In this document: positions 47,735-57,437 of the stretch, one piece after another
Numbering within the stretch: the stretch's first letter is position 1
Layout: every line of letters begins with the position of its first letter
NCBI RefSeq assembly: GCF_013315265.1
Contig: NZ_JABUFE010000004.1
Location: 242,199-306,198, forward strand
Direction: 5' to 3'
Length of the DNA stretch: 64,000 nt
From: Parasulfitobacter algicola
GTDB taxonomy: Bacteria; Pseudomonadota; Alphaproteobacteria; Rhodobacterales; Rhodobacteraceae
The notes under the pieces: generated by a model
Seen by the model: the letters and a program-made list of their open reading frames with translations, nothing else
What the model was told of the DNA's origin: nothing
The model's database searches: none
Position numbers and translations under genes: made by a program

Positions 47735-49207
47735 TTACTTATCTTGCCGTTCAAGTGCCGCATCTTCGATCAAAACAGCATCGTCAGGCGATAATTCTTC
47801 AGCCTCGATCAATTCCGGCGTATCGGGTTTTGGCTTTTCGACCAGCAAAGGCAACATTTCCGTCGATGATGGCATCGCGATATCGGCGGCAGGCGGCACT
47901 TTCCAGCTAAGTGTATCGAAAGACGCGCAGTTTTCACAAACCGGAACCCACGTGCCATGAATATTGTGGCAGTTGTCACAAACCCATTGCGGCCCACGTG
48001 ACGCCGTCAAAGCCTTGGCAAGCCAACCACGCACAACAGCATCTTCACCACCTTCGCCCCGCTCGATCGCGGCCATGATGGTCAGGCTGCGGGCCGTGGG
48101 TGCCGACGTAGACAGATCGCCAATCGCGCGGCGTGCCTCTGGAAAATCTTCGGCGGTGATATTCAGTTCAGCCAGCAGCATTTTGGTTTCAGGGTGATCC
48201 GGCATGATTTTGGTCAAGGCCTGAAAACGCTTTATTCGATCTGCGGCCGCTTCGTCTGGCTCAATCTCGGCAAATGTCGCCGCCAGATCAGGGTGCGGCT
48301 GTGCTTCCCACGCTTTTTTCAAAACCCGCGCAGCATAACGTTTCTTGTCCTGTTCAATATACGTTTGGGCCGCTAAAATCGCCGCCGGGATCAAATCAGG
48401 CGACAGGCGATTGGCTTCAATAGCGGCTTCTTGCGATTCAATCGTGCCTTCCAGATTTGCAATCTCTTTCGCCTCGGACAAGGCCAGAACTGCGTCACGT
48501 CTTTTGTGAATATCACGTGGCAAGGTACCGTATTTCAGCTTGGCGTTCAGCGTCTTCCGTGCGCCGGACCAGTCTTCTTTTCCTGCCTGCAAACGTAGCA
48601 AAACGTCCTGTGTTTCCACATGTTTAGGCTTTAGCGCGAACGCCTTTTCAGCCAGCGCCAACGCCGTTTCGGTATCCCCTTCGCTTAGCTTTTGCTTCAT
48701 GATTCCACGCACACCGACAAAGCGTGTGCGATCATCTTGCAATAAGCGCTTATAGACCTGTTCGGCCTGTTTGGTGTCGCCGGTCATTTCAGCAGCCTGT
48801 GCTGTGATCAGATTCGTCAACTCTGGCTTACGCAAATATTTTTCGGCTTTTTCCGCCTTAGACATCGCCAAACGGCCTTCGCCCGACGCCAAGGCCATCA
48901 AACCATCTGACAGCGCCTGAAACCCCTTACGTTCGCGATTGCGATCAAAGTGTCGGGAAATGGCGGTTTCATCCCCATTGATAAAGCGCAGCACCGCAAT
49001 CAAAAGTCCAAACAGTTTTAGGAACAGCCAAACGGCAAAGACCAATGTCACGACCACAATAATACTTAACAGCGGCCCCAGGGTGAACTCCATCCCACCA
49101 AAGGTGATCTGGACGCCACCTTCCATATCCAAAAGCAGGCCAGCGCCATAGGCCAATACCGCGACAATCGCGACGAAAAGAAGAATTTTTATCATGGACC
49201 AGAGCAT
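47735..49207 (-). CDS. hemY: HemY-like TPR protein
   Basis: 490 residues from the ATG at 49207. Two hydrophobic segments at about 5-22 and 39-66, then TPR-like helices to about 390, then a zinc-ribbon-like tail with CDNC and CENC near the end. This matches the alphaproteobacterial HemY N-terminal domain family, encoded downstream of hemD. It is not the oxidase of Gram-positive HemY. Its role is thought to lie in haem synthesis or envelope integrity. Confidence 0.85.
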   Translation of the reverse strand: MLWSMIKILLFVAIVAVLAYGAGLLLDMEGGVQITFGGMEFTLGPLLSIIVVVTLVFAVWLFLKLFGLLIAVLRFINGDETAISRHFDRNRERKGFQALSDGLMALASGEGRLAMSKAEKAEKYLRKPELTNLITAQAAEMTGDTKQAEQVYKRLLQDDRTRFVGVRGIMKQKLSEGDTETALALAEKAFALKPKHVETQDVLLRLQAGKEDWSGARKTLNAKLKYGTLPRDIHKRRDAVLALSEAKEIANLEGTIESQEAAIEANRLSPDLIPAAILAAQTYIEQDKKRYAARVLKKAWEAQPHPDLAATFAEIEPDEAAADRIKRFQALTKIMPDHPETKMLLAELNITAEDFPEARRAIGDLSTSAPTARSLTIMAAIERGEGGEDAVVRGWLAKALTASRGPQWVCDNCHNIHGTWVPVCENCASFDTLSWKVPPAADIAMPSSTEMLPLLVEKPKPDTPELIEAEELSPDDAVLIEDAALERQDK

Positions 49208-49217
49208 TGCTTTGTCC

Positions 49218-50669
49218 TTAATTTGAAAACAGGGTTTGTGACAAAGTTTCAGCCGCGTCCAGCGCATCAAGGCGTGCTTGAGTGCGTTCGGTCCAGCCCG
49301 TCATTTCTGAACGCGCAACATCGGGTAAAGTTTCAATTTCGGCCAATGCATCGGTTAAATTCCCATTACGGGCAAAGTATTCGGCTCGTGACAAGACAGC
49401 ATCAGGGTCATCGCCTTCGCGCGGTTCAACTGATCGCGCCTGGGTCTGGGACATGATGAAATTCGTAATCCGGTTGCCAGTTGTGCCCTCTGTATCTGTT
49501 GCACGATATGCCGCCAATGCTGCCCGTGCGGCATTGGGGAAACTTTGTTGCAATTCACTGACTGTGGGCGCACCAGTTTGCGCAAGCTCGGTCAATGCTT
49601 CGGGCACTTCAATCTGTTTGGCTTGCCTAAGATCACGCAACGCATTTGCAAAAGGACTGCCCGATTCAAGCGACGCCTGAATACGCCCCAAGGCAGCACG
49701 CGCGGCTTGATCTTCGGCGGCTTCTTGTGCGTTTTCTTCCATGGTTGCTGCTTCTGCAGCAATGCCTTCAATCTCGGCGCGTTCCTGTGCAATCTGGGCG
49801 CGTAATGTCTCCAACTCACGCTCAAACGCCTGAACAGAGGCTTGGGCATTTTCCGCAGCAGGGCGTTTTTCAACTTCGGTAATGCGGTCATCCAATCCGA
49901 CCAATCGGTCAGATAGTGCTGAAATCTGATTATTAAGATCGGCAGCCTGATCGGAAACCGTCGAAATCGAAGACATTATCGAACTGTCATCATAGGGCGC
50001 CGGAATATCATTACGCAGATCCGAAACAGAGCTGTTCAGCGCAGCAATCTCTTCGTTGATCTCTTCCAAAGCTGCAGAATTGCCGCCTGACATATTCAAA
50101 TACATCGCGGCCCCAAACCCAAGGACTGCTGCAATAGCCCCCCCGACAAGCATCGGGATAAATCCGGCCTTTCGTTCCACAATAACAGGCGAAGGTGCCG
50201 CGGTATCAGGTGGCGGGGCTTCATCGTATTGCTTTGCTGTCTCATCTTCGGCCGAAAACTCTTCGGCTGCTTCAATCTCGGTCGCCGCAATAACATCGTC
50301 ATCAGATGGATCTGGCACTGTATCTGTGTCGGCAACTTCATCACTTATTTCTGCATTTTCAACAGTATCATCCGCCTTAGCTAACATGATACTTTCATTA
50401 TCTGTGATATCTTCAGGCGTTGCATCATCGCTCGCAGGTGGCGTTTCACTGACCACTTCCGCATCTACGATCGTGTCATCATCCTTTATCAGGTCCGCAC
50501 TTTTATCTTCTTTGATTTCTTCAACGGCCACACCCTTGGCCATTGTAGGCACAGTGGTGTCGGTTTCCTGATCTGTTGCGGCCTTTGCCTTGTCAGATTT
50601 CGTATCCTGAACAGGGCTTTTTTTCGATCTTTGCGTTTTGGCCCTTACAGGCTTTTTGCGGTTTGCCAC
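49218..50669 (-). CDS. Mitofilin-like inner membrane protein (COG4223)
   Basis: 483 residues from a GTG at 50669, preceded by GGTGGG; earlier in-frame codons have no such site. A Lys/Arg-rich start, a long acidic low-complexity stretch (about 30-150), one TM helix (about 165-185), a long coiled coil (about 195-330) and a C-terminal helical domain give the shape of alphaproteobacterial mitofilin homologues. These are ancestors of the mitochondrial cristae protein Mic60. Its place between hemD and hemY is typical. Confidence 0.85.
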   Translation of the reverse strand: MANRKKPVRAKTQRSKKSPVQDTKSDKAKAATDQETDTTVPTMAKGVAVEEIKEDKSADLIKDDDTIVDAEVVSETPPASDDATPEDITDNESIMLAKADDTVENAEISDEVADTDTVPDPSDDDVIAATEIEAAEEFSAEDETAKQYDEAPPPDTAAPSPVIVERKAGFIPMLVGGAIAAVLGFGAAMYLNMSGGNSAALEEINEEIAALNSSVSDLRNDIPAPYDDSSIMSSISTVSDQAADLNNQISALSDRLVGLDDRITEVEKRPAAENAQASVQAFERELETLRAQIAQERAEIEGIAAEAATMEENAQEAAEDQAARAALGRIQASLESGSPFANALRDLRQAKQIEVPEALTELAQTGAPTVSELQQSFPNAARAALAAYRATDTEGTTGNRITNFIMSQTQARSVEPREGDDPDAVLSRAEYFARNGNLTDALAEIETLPDVARSEMTGWTERTQARLDALDAAETLSQTLFSN

Positions 50670-50761
50670 GTGTCCCACCCTTTGCGAATCTGATTGGCGA
50701 AATATATTTGCCTGAAATAACTTAGCTTGGCATTGCGGGTGTCTCAAGCGTCACGCTCAAT

Positions 50762-51466
50762 TCAAATGATTTCAAAGATTGCATCCAACATGGATTGGGC
50801 GTCCGGCCTGCTCGCAACGCGGCTGCTTTTGGTCCAAAAATCAGTGGCTGCTTGCTTTACATTTTCACTGATCGCCACACAGTCCAGACTGGCTTTTGCA
50901 TCCTTTGCGTAAGGTGCAAAAATATCGGCTGTGCGGGGGGAAAACAATGGGGCAATTACCTGCCCTGGCCTTTGCAATACAGCGTTTGCATCCTGCGACA
51001 GCAGGATTTCGATCTGGCGATAGGCAATCACATCATACGTCTGAAAGCCCCGCTGGTTTAATCGTTGCGCCAAATCGCCCGTGCTGTGTTCGCCACGGAT
51101 ATGAAGCAACGGCTGTGACGGCGCATCTTTGCAGATTAAGTCGAATAGCTGATCCACATCGCCATGGGCTGATATGGCCTGCAAACCCGCATCCCGTGCT
51201 GCGGTTGCTGTTTGATCACCCACGCAAAATGCGATTTTATGCGCGGGTGCATTTGCGTTCTGATAGGCCAGAACACCATTTGTCGATGTAAACACCAGTG
51301 CATCATAGCCTAGGGCATCTGCCGGAAGATCGCAGTATTCAATCTGGATCAGCGGCGCAATGATCACGGTCACATCCGCTCTGCCCGCCCTGATCCGGGC
51401 CGCAAAATCCAAAGATTTCGCCGCAGGTCGTGTCAGCAAGACAGTGGGCTGGGATTGTATGTTCAT
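50762..51466 (-). CDS. hemD: Uroporphyrinogen-III synthase
   Basis: 234 residues from the ATG at 51466. [13 protein letters not shown] at the start, [11 protein letters not shown] near 75, [13 protein letters not shown] and FSPRTADIF near 180 are HemD features. Sequence in this family is weakly conserved, but the hemD / mitofilin / hemY order supports the call. It closes and inverts ring D of the tetrapyrrole. It is divergent from tsaD, leaving 44 bases. Confidence 0.9.
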   Translation of the reverse strand: MNIQSQPTVLLTRPAAKSLDFAARIRAGRADVTVIIAPLIQIEYCDLPADALGYDALVFTSTNGVLAYQNANAPAHKIAFCVGDQTATAARDAGLQAISAHGDVDQLFDLICKDAPSQPLLHIRGEHSTGDLAQRLNQRGFQTYDVIAYRQIEILLSQDANAVLQRPGQVIAPLFSPRTADIFAPYAKDAKASLDCVAISENVKQAATDFWTKSSRVASRPDAQSMLDAIFEII

Positions 51467-51510
51467 GCCGTCGGTGTTACCTGCCCCATGGCCCCAAGGC
51501 AACGGAACCA

Positions 51511-52605
51511 ATGACGAAAATGACAACGATATTGGGCATAGAAAGCAGTTGTGACGATACCGCAGCAGCAGTTGTTCGTATGACAGATGACGTGCCCATG
51601 ATCCTGTCGTCCGTTGTGGAAAGCCAGACCGAACTACATGCGCTTTATGGTGGTGTCGTGCCGGAAATCGCCGCGCGCGCGCATGCCGAAAAGCTGGATC
51701 ACTGCATAGAACATGCCCTGGATCAGGCAAGCGTTGGCCTGCGGGATCTGGACGCCATCGCTGTCACTGCCGGTCCGGGTCTGATCGGAGGTGTGCTGTC
51801 TGGTGTCATGTGCGCCAAGGGACTGTCTGCGGCAACCAATCTTCCTATTATCGGGGTTAATCATCTGGCAGGCCACGCTTTGACACCGCGCCTAACTGAT
51901 CAATTGGCTTATCCCTATCTTATGCTGTTGGTGTCAGGCGGGCATTGCCAGTTTCTGATCGTGCGCGGGGCTTTGGATTTTACACGTCTTGGCGGCACGA
52001 TTGACGATGCCCCGGGCGAAGCGTTTGATAAAACGGCCCGACTTCTGGGTTTGCCGCAACCGGGTGGCCCGTCGGTTGAACGCACCGCGGTCGATGGTGA
52101 CCCCAGCCGTTTTTCATTCCCTCGCCCGCTGCTGGACCGCGATGATTGCGATATGTCTTTTTCAGGTCTGAAAACCGCGCTTTTGCGCGCCCGCGACGCG
52201 GCCGTGGCAGACAAAGGTGGATTGACAACAGATGATCGCGCAAACCTATGCGCGGGGTTTCAGGCTGCCGTCACCGACGTTTTGATCGAAAAAACCCGTC
52301 GTGCGATCCGGCTTTATCTGGCCGAATGCCCTGCAATACCTGCCATCGCAGTCGCTGGCGGCGTGGCTGCGAACCAAACGATCCGCGTAGGCCTGCAAAA
52401 CCTGGCAGATCAAATGCAAACCAGCTTTCTGGCCCCACCCCTGGCGTTATGCACAGATAACGCGGCCATGATCGCCTATGCAGGGATTGAGCTATTTCGC
52501 GCAGGCCAAACCGACGACCTGACCCTGTCCGTCCGCCCACGCTGGCCCTTGGATCACAAAAGCGCCCCCATGCTGGGATCAGGTAAAAAAGGGGTCAAGG
52601 CATGA
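51511..52605 (+). CDS. tsaD: tRNA N6-threonylcarbamoyltransferase subunit TsaD
   Basis: 364 residues from the ATG at 51511; the longer frame overlaps hemD and lacks similarity. [15 protein letters not shown] at the start, the metal site His-x3-His in [11 protein letters not shown], and [13 protein letters not shown] are all intact. It makes the t6A37 modification of ANN-decoding tRNAs. Its stop overlaps the gpsA start (ATGA). Confidence 0.97.
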   Translation: MTKMTTILGIESSCDDTAAAVVRMTDDVPMILSSVVESQTELHALYGGVVPEIAARAHAEKLDHCIEHALDQASVGLRDLDAIAVTAGPGLIGGVLSGVMCAKGLSAATNLPIIGVNHLAGHALTPRLTDQLAYPYLMLLVSGGHCQFLIVRGALDFTRLGGTIDDAPGEAFDKTARLLGLPQPGGPSVERTAVDGDPSRFSFPRPLLDRDDCDMSFSGLKTALLRARDAAVADKGGLTTDDRANLCAGFQAAVTDVLIEKTRRAIRLYLAECPAIPAIAVAGGVAANQTIRVGLQNLADQMQTSFLAPPLALCTDNAAMIAYAGIELFRAGQTDDLTLSVRPRWPLDHKSAPMLGSGKKGVKA

Positions 52606-53561
52606 TTGGCGTTATGGGCGCGGGGGCTTTTGGAACCGCACTTGCCATAAGTCTTGCCTCAAAAACTGATGTTATTCTGTGGTCCCGCGATGCGCAAAAC
52701 GCAGATCACATGCAAAATACGCGGGAAAACCGCAAACGACTGCCGAATGTCGCCCTGCCCGCAAAGATCACGATCAGCGCTGATACTGATGCCCTGCACA
52801 GCGCTGATCAAATCCTGCTGGCCGTTCCAATGCAGCAGCTATCGACCATTGCAAAAATGCATCGTACGATATTGTCCGATAAAGATCTGATTGCCTGTTG
52901 TAAGGGTGTAGATCTGCAAACCGGGAAAGGCCCTGTTGGGATGTTGCAACAGATTTTCCCAACCTCTCATCCGTCGATCCTGACCGGACCCAGCTTTGCT
53001 GCAGATATCGCGCGTGGCCTGCCAACCGCCCTGACGCTTGCCAATGCCGATCCTGATACAGCACTGCGTCTGCAGCCGATTTTATCAACCGATACGCTTC
53101 GACTTTATATCAGTCATGATGTGATCGGGGCCGAATTGGGCGGCGGGCTGAAAAACATCATGGCCATCGCCTGCGGTGCGACCATTGGTGCTGGTATGGG
53201 CGAAAGCGCACGGGCAGCCATAATAACGCGCGGCTTTGCAGAATTACGCCGCTTTGCACTGGCCCAGGGCGCACAAGCAGATACGTTAATCGGGCTGTCA
53301 GGCTTTGGTGATCTGGTCCTGACCTGCACGTCGGATAAATCCCGCAATTATCGCTTTGGGCAAACCTTGGCCAAAGACGCGACATGGTCCAGCGATGAAA
53401 CCGTCGAAGGCGTGACTACCGCCCGCGCCGTGGCCAAAACTGCTGCCAATCAAGGCATTGATATGCCCATCACCAAGGCTATCGTCGCTGTGATTGAACA
53501 TAAAATTACGGTCAAAGACGCGATTGATGCTCTTCTGGCCCGGCCATTGAAAAAGGAATAA
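52602..53561 (+). CDS. gpsA: Glycerol-3-phosphate dehydrogenase [NAD(P)+]
   Basis: 319 residues. NAD motif GAGAFGTA at 5-12, the substrate region [13 protein letters not shown], and catalytic Lys in [13 protein letters not shown] are complete. It makes glycerol 3-phosphate for phospholipids. It overlaps tsaD by 4 bases and is followed at 3 bases by the YciI-like gene, a common alphaproteobacterial cluster. Confidence 0.97.
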   Translation: MIGVMGAGAFGTALAISLASKTDVILWSRDAQNADHMQNTRENRKRLPNVALPAKITISADTDALHSADQILLAVPMQQLSTIAKMHRTILSDKDLIACCKGVDLQTGKGPVGMLQQIFPTSHPSILTGPSFAADIARGLPTALTLANADPDTALRLQPILSTDTLRLYISHDVIGAELGGGLKNIMAIACGATIGAGMGESARAAIITRGFAELRRFALAQGAQADTLIGLSGFGDLVLTCTSDKSRNYRFGQTLAKDATWSSDETVEGVTTARAVAKTAANQGIDMPITKAIVAVIEHKITVKDAIDALLARPLKKE

Positions 53562-53564
53562 CCC

Positions 53565-53837
53565 ATGAGTTTTGCCCTGATCACCCAAGACAAACCCGGC
53601 GCATTGCAAACCCGGCTGGACAATCGCGATGCACATTTGTCTTATATCAAGGAGACCGGCGTGGTACAGCAAGCCGGACCGTTTTTGGATGACGACGGCA
53701 CTATGTGCGGATCGCTGATCATTCTGGATGTGGACAGCAAACAGGCCGCGCAGAACTGGGCCGACAATGACCCCTATGCCAAGGCCGGACTTTTTGCCAA
53801 AGTACAACTGATTCAGTGGAAGAAGGTGATCGGCTGA
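53565..53837 (+). CDS. YciI family protein
   Basis: 90 residues of ferredoxin-like fold. YCII signature residues His (DAHLSYIKETG) and Asp (WADNDPYAKAGLF) are present. Function of such proteins is not well defined. Its stop overlaps the EVE gene start by one base (TGATG), and the pair is typical of this cluster. Confidence 0.9.
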   Translation: MSFALITQDKPGALQTRLDNRDAHLSYIKETGVVQQAGPFLDDDGTMCGSLIILDVDSKQAAQNWADNDPYAKAGLFAKVQLIQWKKVIG

Positions 53838-54259
53838 TGGCATATTGGCTTTTCAAATCCGAACCCAATGTCTGGTCTTGGGAAAATCAGGTGGCCAAGG
53901 GCGACGCAGGCGAAGAATGGGACGGCGTGCGCAACTATCAGGCCCGCAACTTCATGCGTGACATGAAAGTGGGCGATCTTGGGTTCTTTTATCATTCGCA
54001 AACCGAAAAAGCCGTGGTCGGGATCGTCGAAGTCATCGCCGAAGCCCACACCGACAGCACAACAGACGACGACCGATGGGATTGCGTAGATATCAAAGCC
54101 GTTAAACCGATGCCCAAGCCCGTCACCCTAGCAATGTGCAAAGACGATGAACGGCTGTCAGACATGGCGCTGATCCGCAGCTCACGTCTGTCGGTTCAGC
54201 CCGTTAAGGATACCGAATGGGACATCGTATGCAAAATGGGTGGGCTAAACGTGAAATAG
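53837..54259 (+). CDS. EVE domain protein
   Basis: 140 residues from the ATG at 53837; a start at 53816 would lie inside the YciI gene. It begins MAYWLFKSEP and has WDGVRNYQARNFMRDM, both hallmarks of the EVE/PUA-like domain that reads modified bases in nucleic acids. Length is normal. Its role in this bacterium is unknown; it ends the tsaD transcript. Confidence 0.94.
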   Translation: MAYWLFKSEPNVWSWENQVAKGDAGEEWDGVRNYQARNFMRDMKVGDLGFFYHSQTEKAVVGIVEVIAEAHTDSTTDDDRWDCVDIKAVKPMPKPVTLAMCKDDERLSDMALIRSSRLSVQPVKDTEWDIVCKMGGLNVK

Positions 54260-54616
54260 TGCGCACCTTGATGCCATATCCGTACCAGACAAATTCACCC
54301 CAAAATCGATATTTTTAGACTGTCCCACTGGGTAGGACAGCGCGGCAAGGCGGCAATATCATATTTTTACGCAAAAGAAATTGTCCGCAGAACGAGACAG
54401 TCAAAAGTAGTAGCGAAAATTAAAGCAATACTTGGTGATAAAGAACTCAAACACCTCATTAAGACGCTTGAGAAAAATGGTTCAGAAGAGTAATTCTTCG
54501 CTTCCTGCTATAATGATCAAAACTTTATTTATAAGGTTTTCAGTATACAAAATTATCGATTTATTTTGTTGATCAAGTCGCCATAATTTGAAAGTTGTAT
54601 GTCCATTACATTGCAA
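54260..54616. other. Gap with a start-less open frame
   Basis: 357 bases without a normal gene. On the plus strand an open frame runs from 54272 to the stop at 54491-54493. It encodes about 73 residues of which the last 55 look protein-like (basic and helical, with RLSHWVGQRGKAAISYFYA and ending KNGSEE), but it has no ATG, GTG or TTG. It is either a remnant with a lost 5' end or it uses a rare start. The right part (54494-54616) is AT-rich and empty. Confidence 0.35.
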
Positions 54617-55201
54617 TTAGTCGGCCAAAAGACCTTCAGCCAAATACCGGAATGCGTCAACTGCTTTATCCAGCACCACGCTACTTTCATCGCTGGCGGC
54701 TATCCAAAGCGCTGCGTTAAGTGCTGCGCCGTTTAACAATCGCGCGGCAGCTTCCGGATCGACGGGTTTTATCCGACCTGTATCAAGCAGGCTTTCCAGC
54801 GCCTGTCTTGTATTCAAAAGGCATGCATTCTGACTGGGCCATTGCGACGGATCTCCAAGAAAGGCTGGGCCGTCAAGCAAGACGATGCGTCGGACATGAG
54901 GATCGAGAGCCATTTCGATATATTTAATACCCGCCGCCAGCAAGCGACCCCAGGGGTCATCCAAGTGTGCCACCGCCTCTTCAGCGTGCGTTGCCATCGT
55001 CGCATCCATTTGATGGACTACCGCCATCAACAAGCCCTTTTTGTCGCCAAAATTATGATAAAGTGCGCCACGTGTAACGCCCGCAACTGCACATAACTCA
55101 TCCATTGATGCCGCCGCATAACCCTTATCTGCAAAGGCATCCCTTGCCGCAGCAATCAGTTTCGCACGGGTTTCTTCCATTTTTTCTGCACGGCGCATCA
55201 T
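54617..55201 (-). CDS. TetR family regulator
   Basis: 194 residues from the ATG at 55201, which has AAAGG 7 bases upstream. TetR HTH at about 12-58 with the typical DELCAVAGVTRGALYHNFGDKKGLL recognition region; the rest is the ligand-binding helical domain. It is divergent from the RidA-like gene and most likely represses both through the two operators between them. Confidence 0.93.
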   Translation of the reverse strand: MMRRAEKMEETRAKLIAAARDAFADKGYAAASMDELCAVAGVTRGALYHNFGDKKGLLMAVVHQMDATMATHAEEAVAHLDDPWGRLLAAGIKYIEMALDPHVRRIVLLDGPAFLGDPSQWPSQNACLLNTRQALESLLDTGRIKPVDPEAAARLLNGAALNAALWIAASDESSVVLDKAVDAFRYLAEGLLAD

Positions 55202-55223
55202 ACGCAAACCTTTCAATCTTCAC

Positions 55224-55259
55224 ATACGCGGCGTATTTAATTTGACATACACTACGTAT
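55224..55259. promoter_or_regulatory. Twin TetR operators
   Basis: Perfect palindrome ATACGC-G-GCGTAT at 55224-55236 and related near-palindrome ATACAC-T-ACGTAT at 55247-55259. The centres are 23 bases apart. A -35-like TTGACA (55242-55247) for the rightward gene touches the second site. The two sites lie between the divergent TetR and RidA-like genes and would let one regulator control both. Confidence 0.7.
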
Positions 55260-55305
55260 ATCATTTTGAGACGAATGATCGACCGGAAAACTAAGGAGTT
55301 TACAG

Positions 55306-55704
55306 ATGATACCCAGAGAACCGATTTTTCCTGCCGACAGACACGCGCTTTACGATGCACATGGGTATTCAGCAGCGATCAAGTCAGGGGATCTATTGTT
55401 CGTATCCGGCCAAGTTGGGTCACGCGCGGATGGCACGCCTGATCCAGATTACAAAACACAGGTTGAACAGGCATTTGAAAACCTTATCGCGACGTTGAAA
55501 GCAGCGGGATGCACACTTGATGATATCGTCGACGTCACATCGTTCCATACTGACCCCGAAAATCAATTTAAAATCCTTATGGAAGTGAAATCTCAGTATT
55601 TCCCGGCGGCACCTTATCCAAACTGGACCGCTTTGGGGGTGACATGGCTGGCTGGTTTTGATTTTGAAATCAAGGTAATCGCGCGGATTCCAAACAAAGA
55701 TTAA
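55306..55704 (+). CDS. RidA family protein lacking the catalytic Arg
   Basis: 132 residues of RidA/YjgF fold: SGQVGSRADG at about 36-45, and QVEQAFENLIATLKAAG. Near the C-terminus, where active RidA has a conserved Arg (Arg-Ser), this protein has PNWTALGVTWLAGFDFEIK with no Arg. Imine deaminase activity is therefore doubtful and it belongs to a subfamily of unknown function. Regulated with the divergent TetR gene. Confidence 0.88.
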   Translation: MIPREPIFPADRHALYDAHGYSAAIKSGDLLFVSGQVGSRADGTPDPDYKTQVEQAFENLIATLKAAGCTLDDIVDVTSFHTDPENQFKILMEVKSQYFPAAPYPNWTALGVTWLAGFDFEIKVIARIPNKD

Positions 55705-55793
55705 TATACTTTGGACGCCTGTAACCTCATCAATCTGATTGGCAGTAAAACTGGCCACCCACCATGATGATAAACATTTGCGACATTGCCCAC

Positions 55794-56351
55794 CTAATTA
55801 TAAAGCGCATAAAGAAGGGTATAAAGTGATCGCTGATCTTCAAGATCTTCTATCCGGCGCTCTATTCGACTAATTTCGCGCCATTTTCTGCGCAATTTGC
55901 TTTTGTCTGTTTCAGGATCGTAATCCACTTCAATCAACCGAATATCTTCTTCAAGGCTATTTTTTTCACTTTTCAGACGGTTAATTTGTTGGGTGAAATC
56001 GTAATACTGTTGACCCACAAGATACGGGCGCGACATTTTTAATCGTTCTTGGGGCTGACATACATTGTTGATCTGATCGCCTGCTTTCCCGATATGATAA
56101 GCATTTTCGGGCGTGCAATATTGGCGCAATCCCGCCTCGCGACCTTTCAGCCAGACGGCGCGATCTGGTGTGATACCAACATCTGCACATGCCTCGCGGT
56201 GATTATCCAGATAGCTGATACTACGCCCTGCTTGCCCATCGGAAACACCAATTCCGTACCAATCGCCGCGCTCACATTGTTTATTGGTCAGGCTGGCGCA
56301 TGACATGAGTGGCAAGAGAAAAACGGTTGCACATGCAAGGCGGGCTATCAT
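55794..56351 (-). CDS. DUF2799 lipoprotein
   Basis: 185 residues from the ATG at 56351. Signal peptide with lipobox LMSC, then the DUF2799 features: CERGDWYGIGVSDGQAG, a Cys-containing TPENAYHIGKAGD segment and paired Cys residues. The C-terminal third (about 120-180) is a charged coiled coil (SLEEDIRLIEVDYD, RRIEDLEDQ). An envelope protein of unknown role. A longer frame upstream to 56438 lacks a signal peptide. Confidence 0.8.
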   Translation of the reverse strand: MIARLACATVFLLPLMSCASLTNKQCERGDWYGIGVSDGQAGRSISYLDNHREACADVGITPDRAVWLKGREAGLRQYCTPENAYHIGKAGDQINNVCQPQERLKMSRPYLVGQQYYDFTQQINRLKSEKNSLEEDIRLIEVDYDPETDKSKLRRKWREISRIERRIEDLEDQRSLYTLLYALYN

Positions 56352-56513
56352 CTGAAATCTCCTGAATTTAAAACGTAGCCTGTCTTTGTTATCAAATATC
56401 ATGCTTTGCAATAGCACGTGATTGTTATCGGATAACATCCATTCATGCAGTTGATTTTACACATATGGCGACAGTACTTGCCCTTTGGCATTTTGCGCCC
56501 TAGGCCTTTTGAG

Positions 56514-57326
56514 ATGAGAATTTTATTTTTAGGCGATGTTATGGGCCGGGCTGGACGGTCTGCCATTCAGCAGCGATTATCGGGATTGCGTGATGAATGG
56601 CGATTGGATTTTGTCGTGGTCAACGGCGAAAACGCGACAAGCGGTGCAGGCCTGTCGGCTGATCATGCGAAAGCGTTATTTGACGCCGGCGCAGATTGTG
56701 TGACCCTTGGTGATCATGCCTTTGATCAAAAAGATATGCTTGGGTTTATCGAACGCGAGCCACGCATTTTGCGGCCGCTGAACTATGCCAAAACCGCCCC
56801 CGGTAAAGGGGCAAGGTTGTTTGAGGCGCGCGGCGGGCACAAAATTTTGGTCGTGCAGGTTCTGGGCCAAGTATTTATGAAACGCGCCTTTGACGACCCG
56901 TTTTCCGCCGTTGATCTTGCGCTGCGCAATCACCCTTTGGGTGGCCAGGCCCATGCAATTTTAGTCGATGTTCATTGCGAAGCCACGTCTGAAAAGATGG
57001 GCATGGGGCATTTTTGCGATGGCCGTGCATCAGTCGTCGTCGGCACCCACACCCATGTTCCAACAGGGGATGCGCAAATTTTACCGAAAGGTACGGCGTT
57101 TCAAAGCGATGCCGGCATGTGCGGAGACTATAATTCTGTTATCGGAATGGAAAAAGCCGAACCGTTACGCCGCTTTGTGACAGGCATGTCCAAAGGGCGG
57201 TTTATCCCCGCGCTTGAAGAAGCCACGCTGTCGGGTTTGTTCGTGGAAACCGATGATAAGACAGGTCTGGCCAAAACAGTTAAGATGGTGCGTCAAGGCG
57301 GTCGACTTGAACAAAGCGCGCTTTAG
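56514..57326 (+). CDS. YmdB-type metallophosphoesterase (TIGR00282)
   Basis: 270 residues from the ATG at 56514. Dinuclear metal motifs are all seen: GDVMGRAGR, VVNGENATSG, GDHAFDQK, DVHCEATSEKMG and GTHTHVPT. Bacterial YmdB proteins hydrolyse cyclic nucleotides such as cAMP and affect RNA turnover. The longer frame at 56445 has no similarity. It stands before the SLC13 permease with a 111-base gap. Confidence 0.93.
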   Translation: MRILFLGDVMGRAGRSAIQQRLSGLRDEWRLDFVVVNGENATSGAGLSADHAKALFDAGADCVTLGDHAFDQKDMLGFIEREPRILRPLNYAKTAPGKGARLFEARGGHKILVVQVLGQVFMKRAFDDPFSAVDLALRNHPLGGQAHAILVDVHCEATSEKMGMGHFCDGRASVVVGTHTHVPTGDAQILPKGTAFQSDAGMCGDYNSVIGMEKAEPLRRFVTGMSKGRFIPALEEATLSGLFVETDDKTGLAKTVKMVRQGGRLEQSAL

Positions 57327-57437
57327 CTTGCATTTTATCTGGCATGGCGCAGGACGCGCTGCTAATCTGAGCGCTGGCGCAATTTGGGCATGGGTGCTGA
57401 TGTTGAAACGACAGGTATTTACCAGCGCAGGTTTGGC

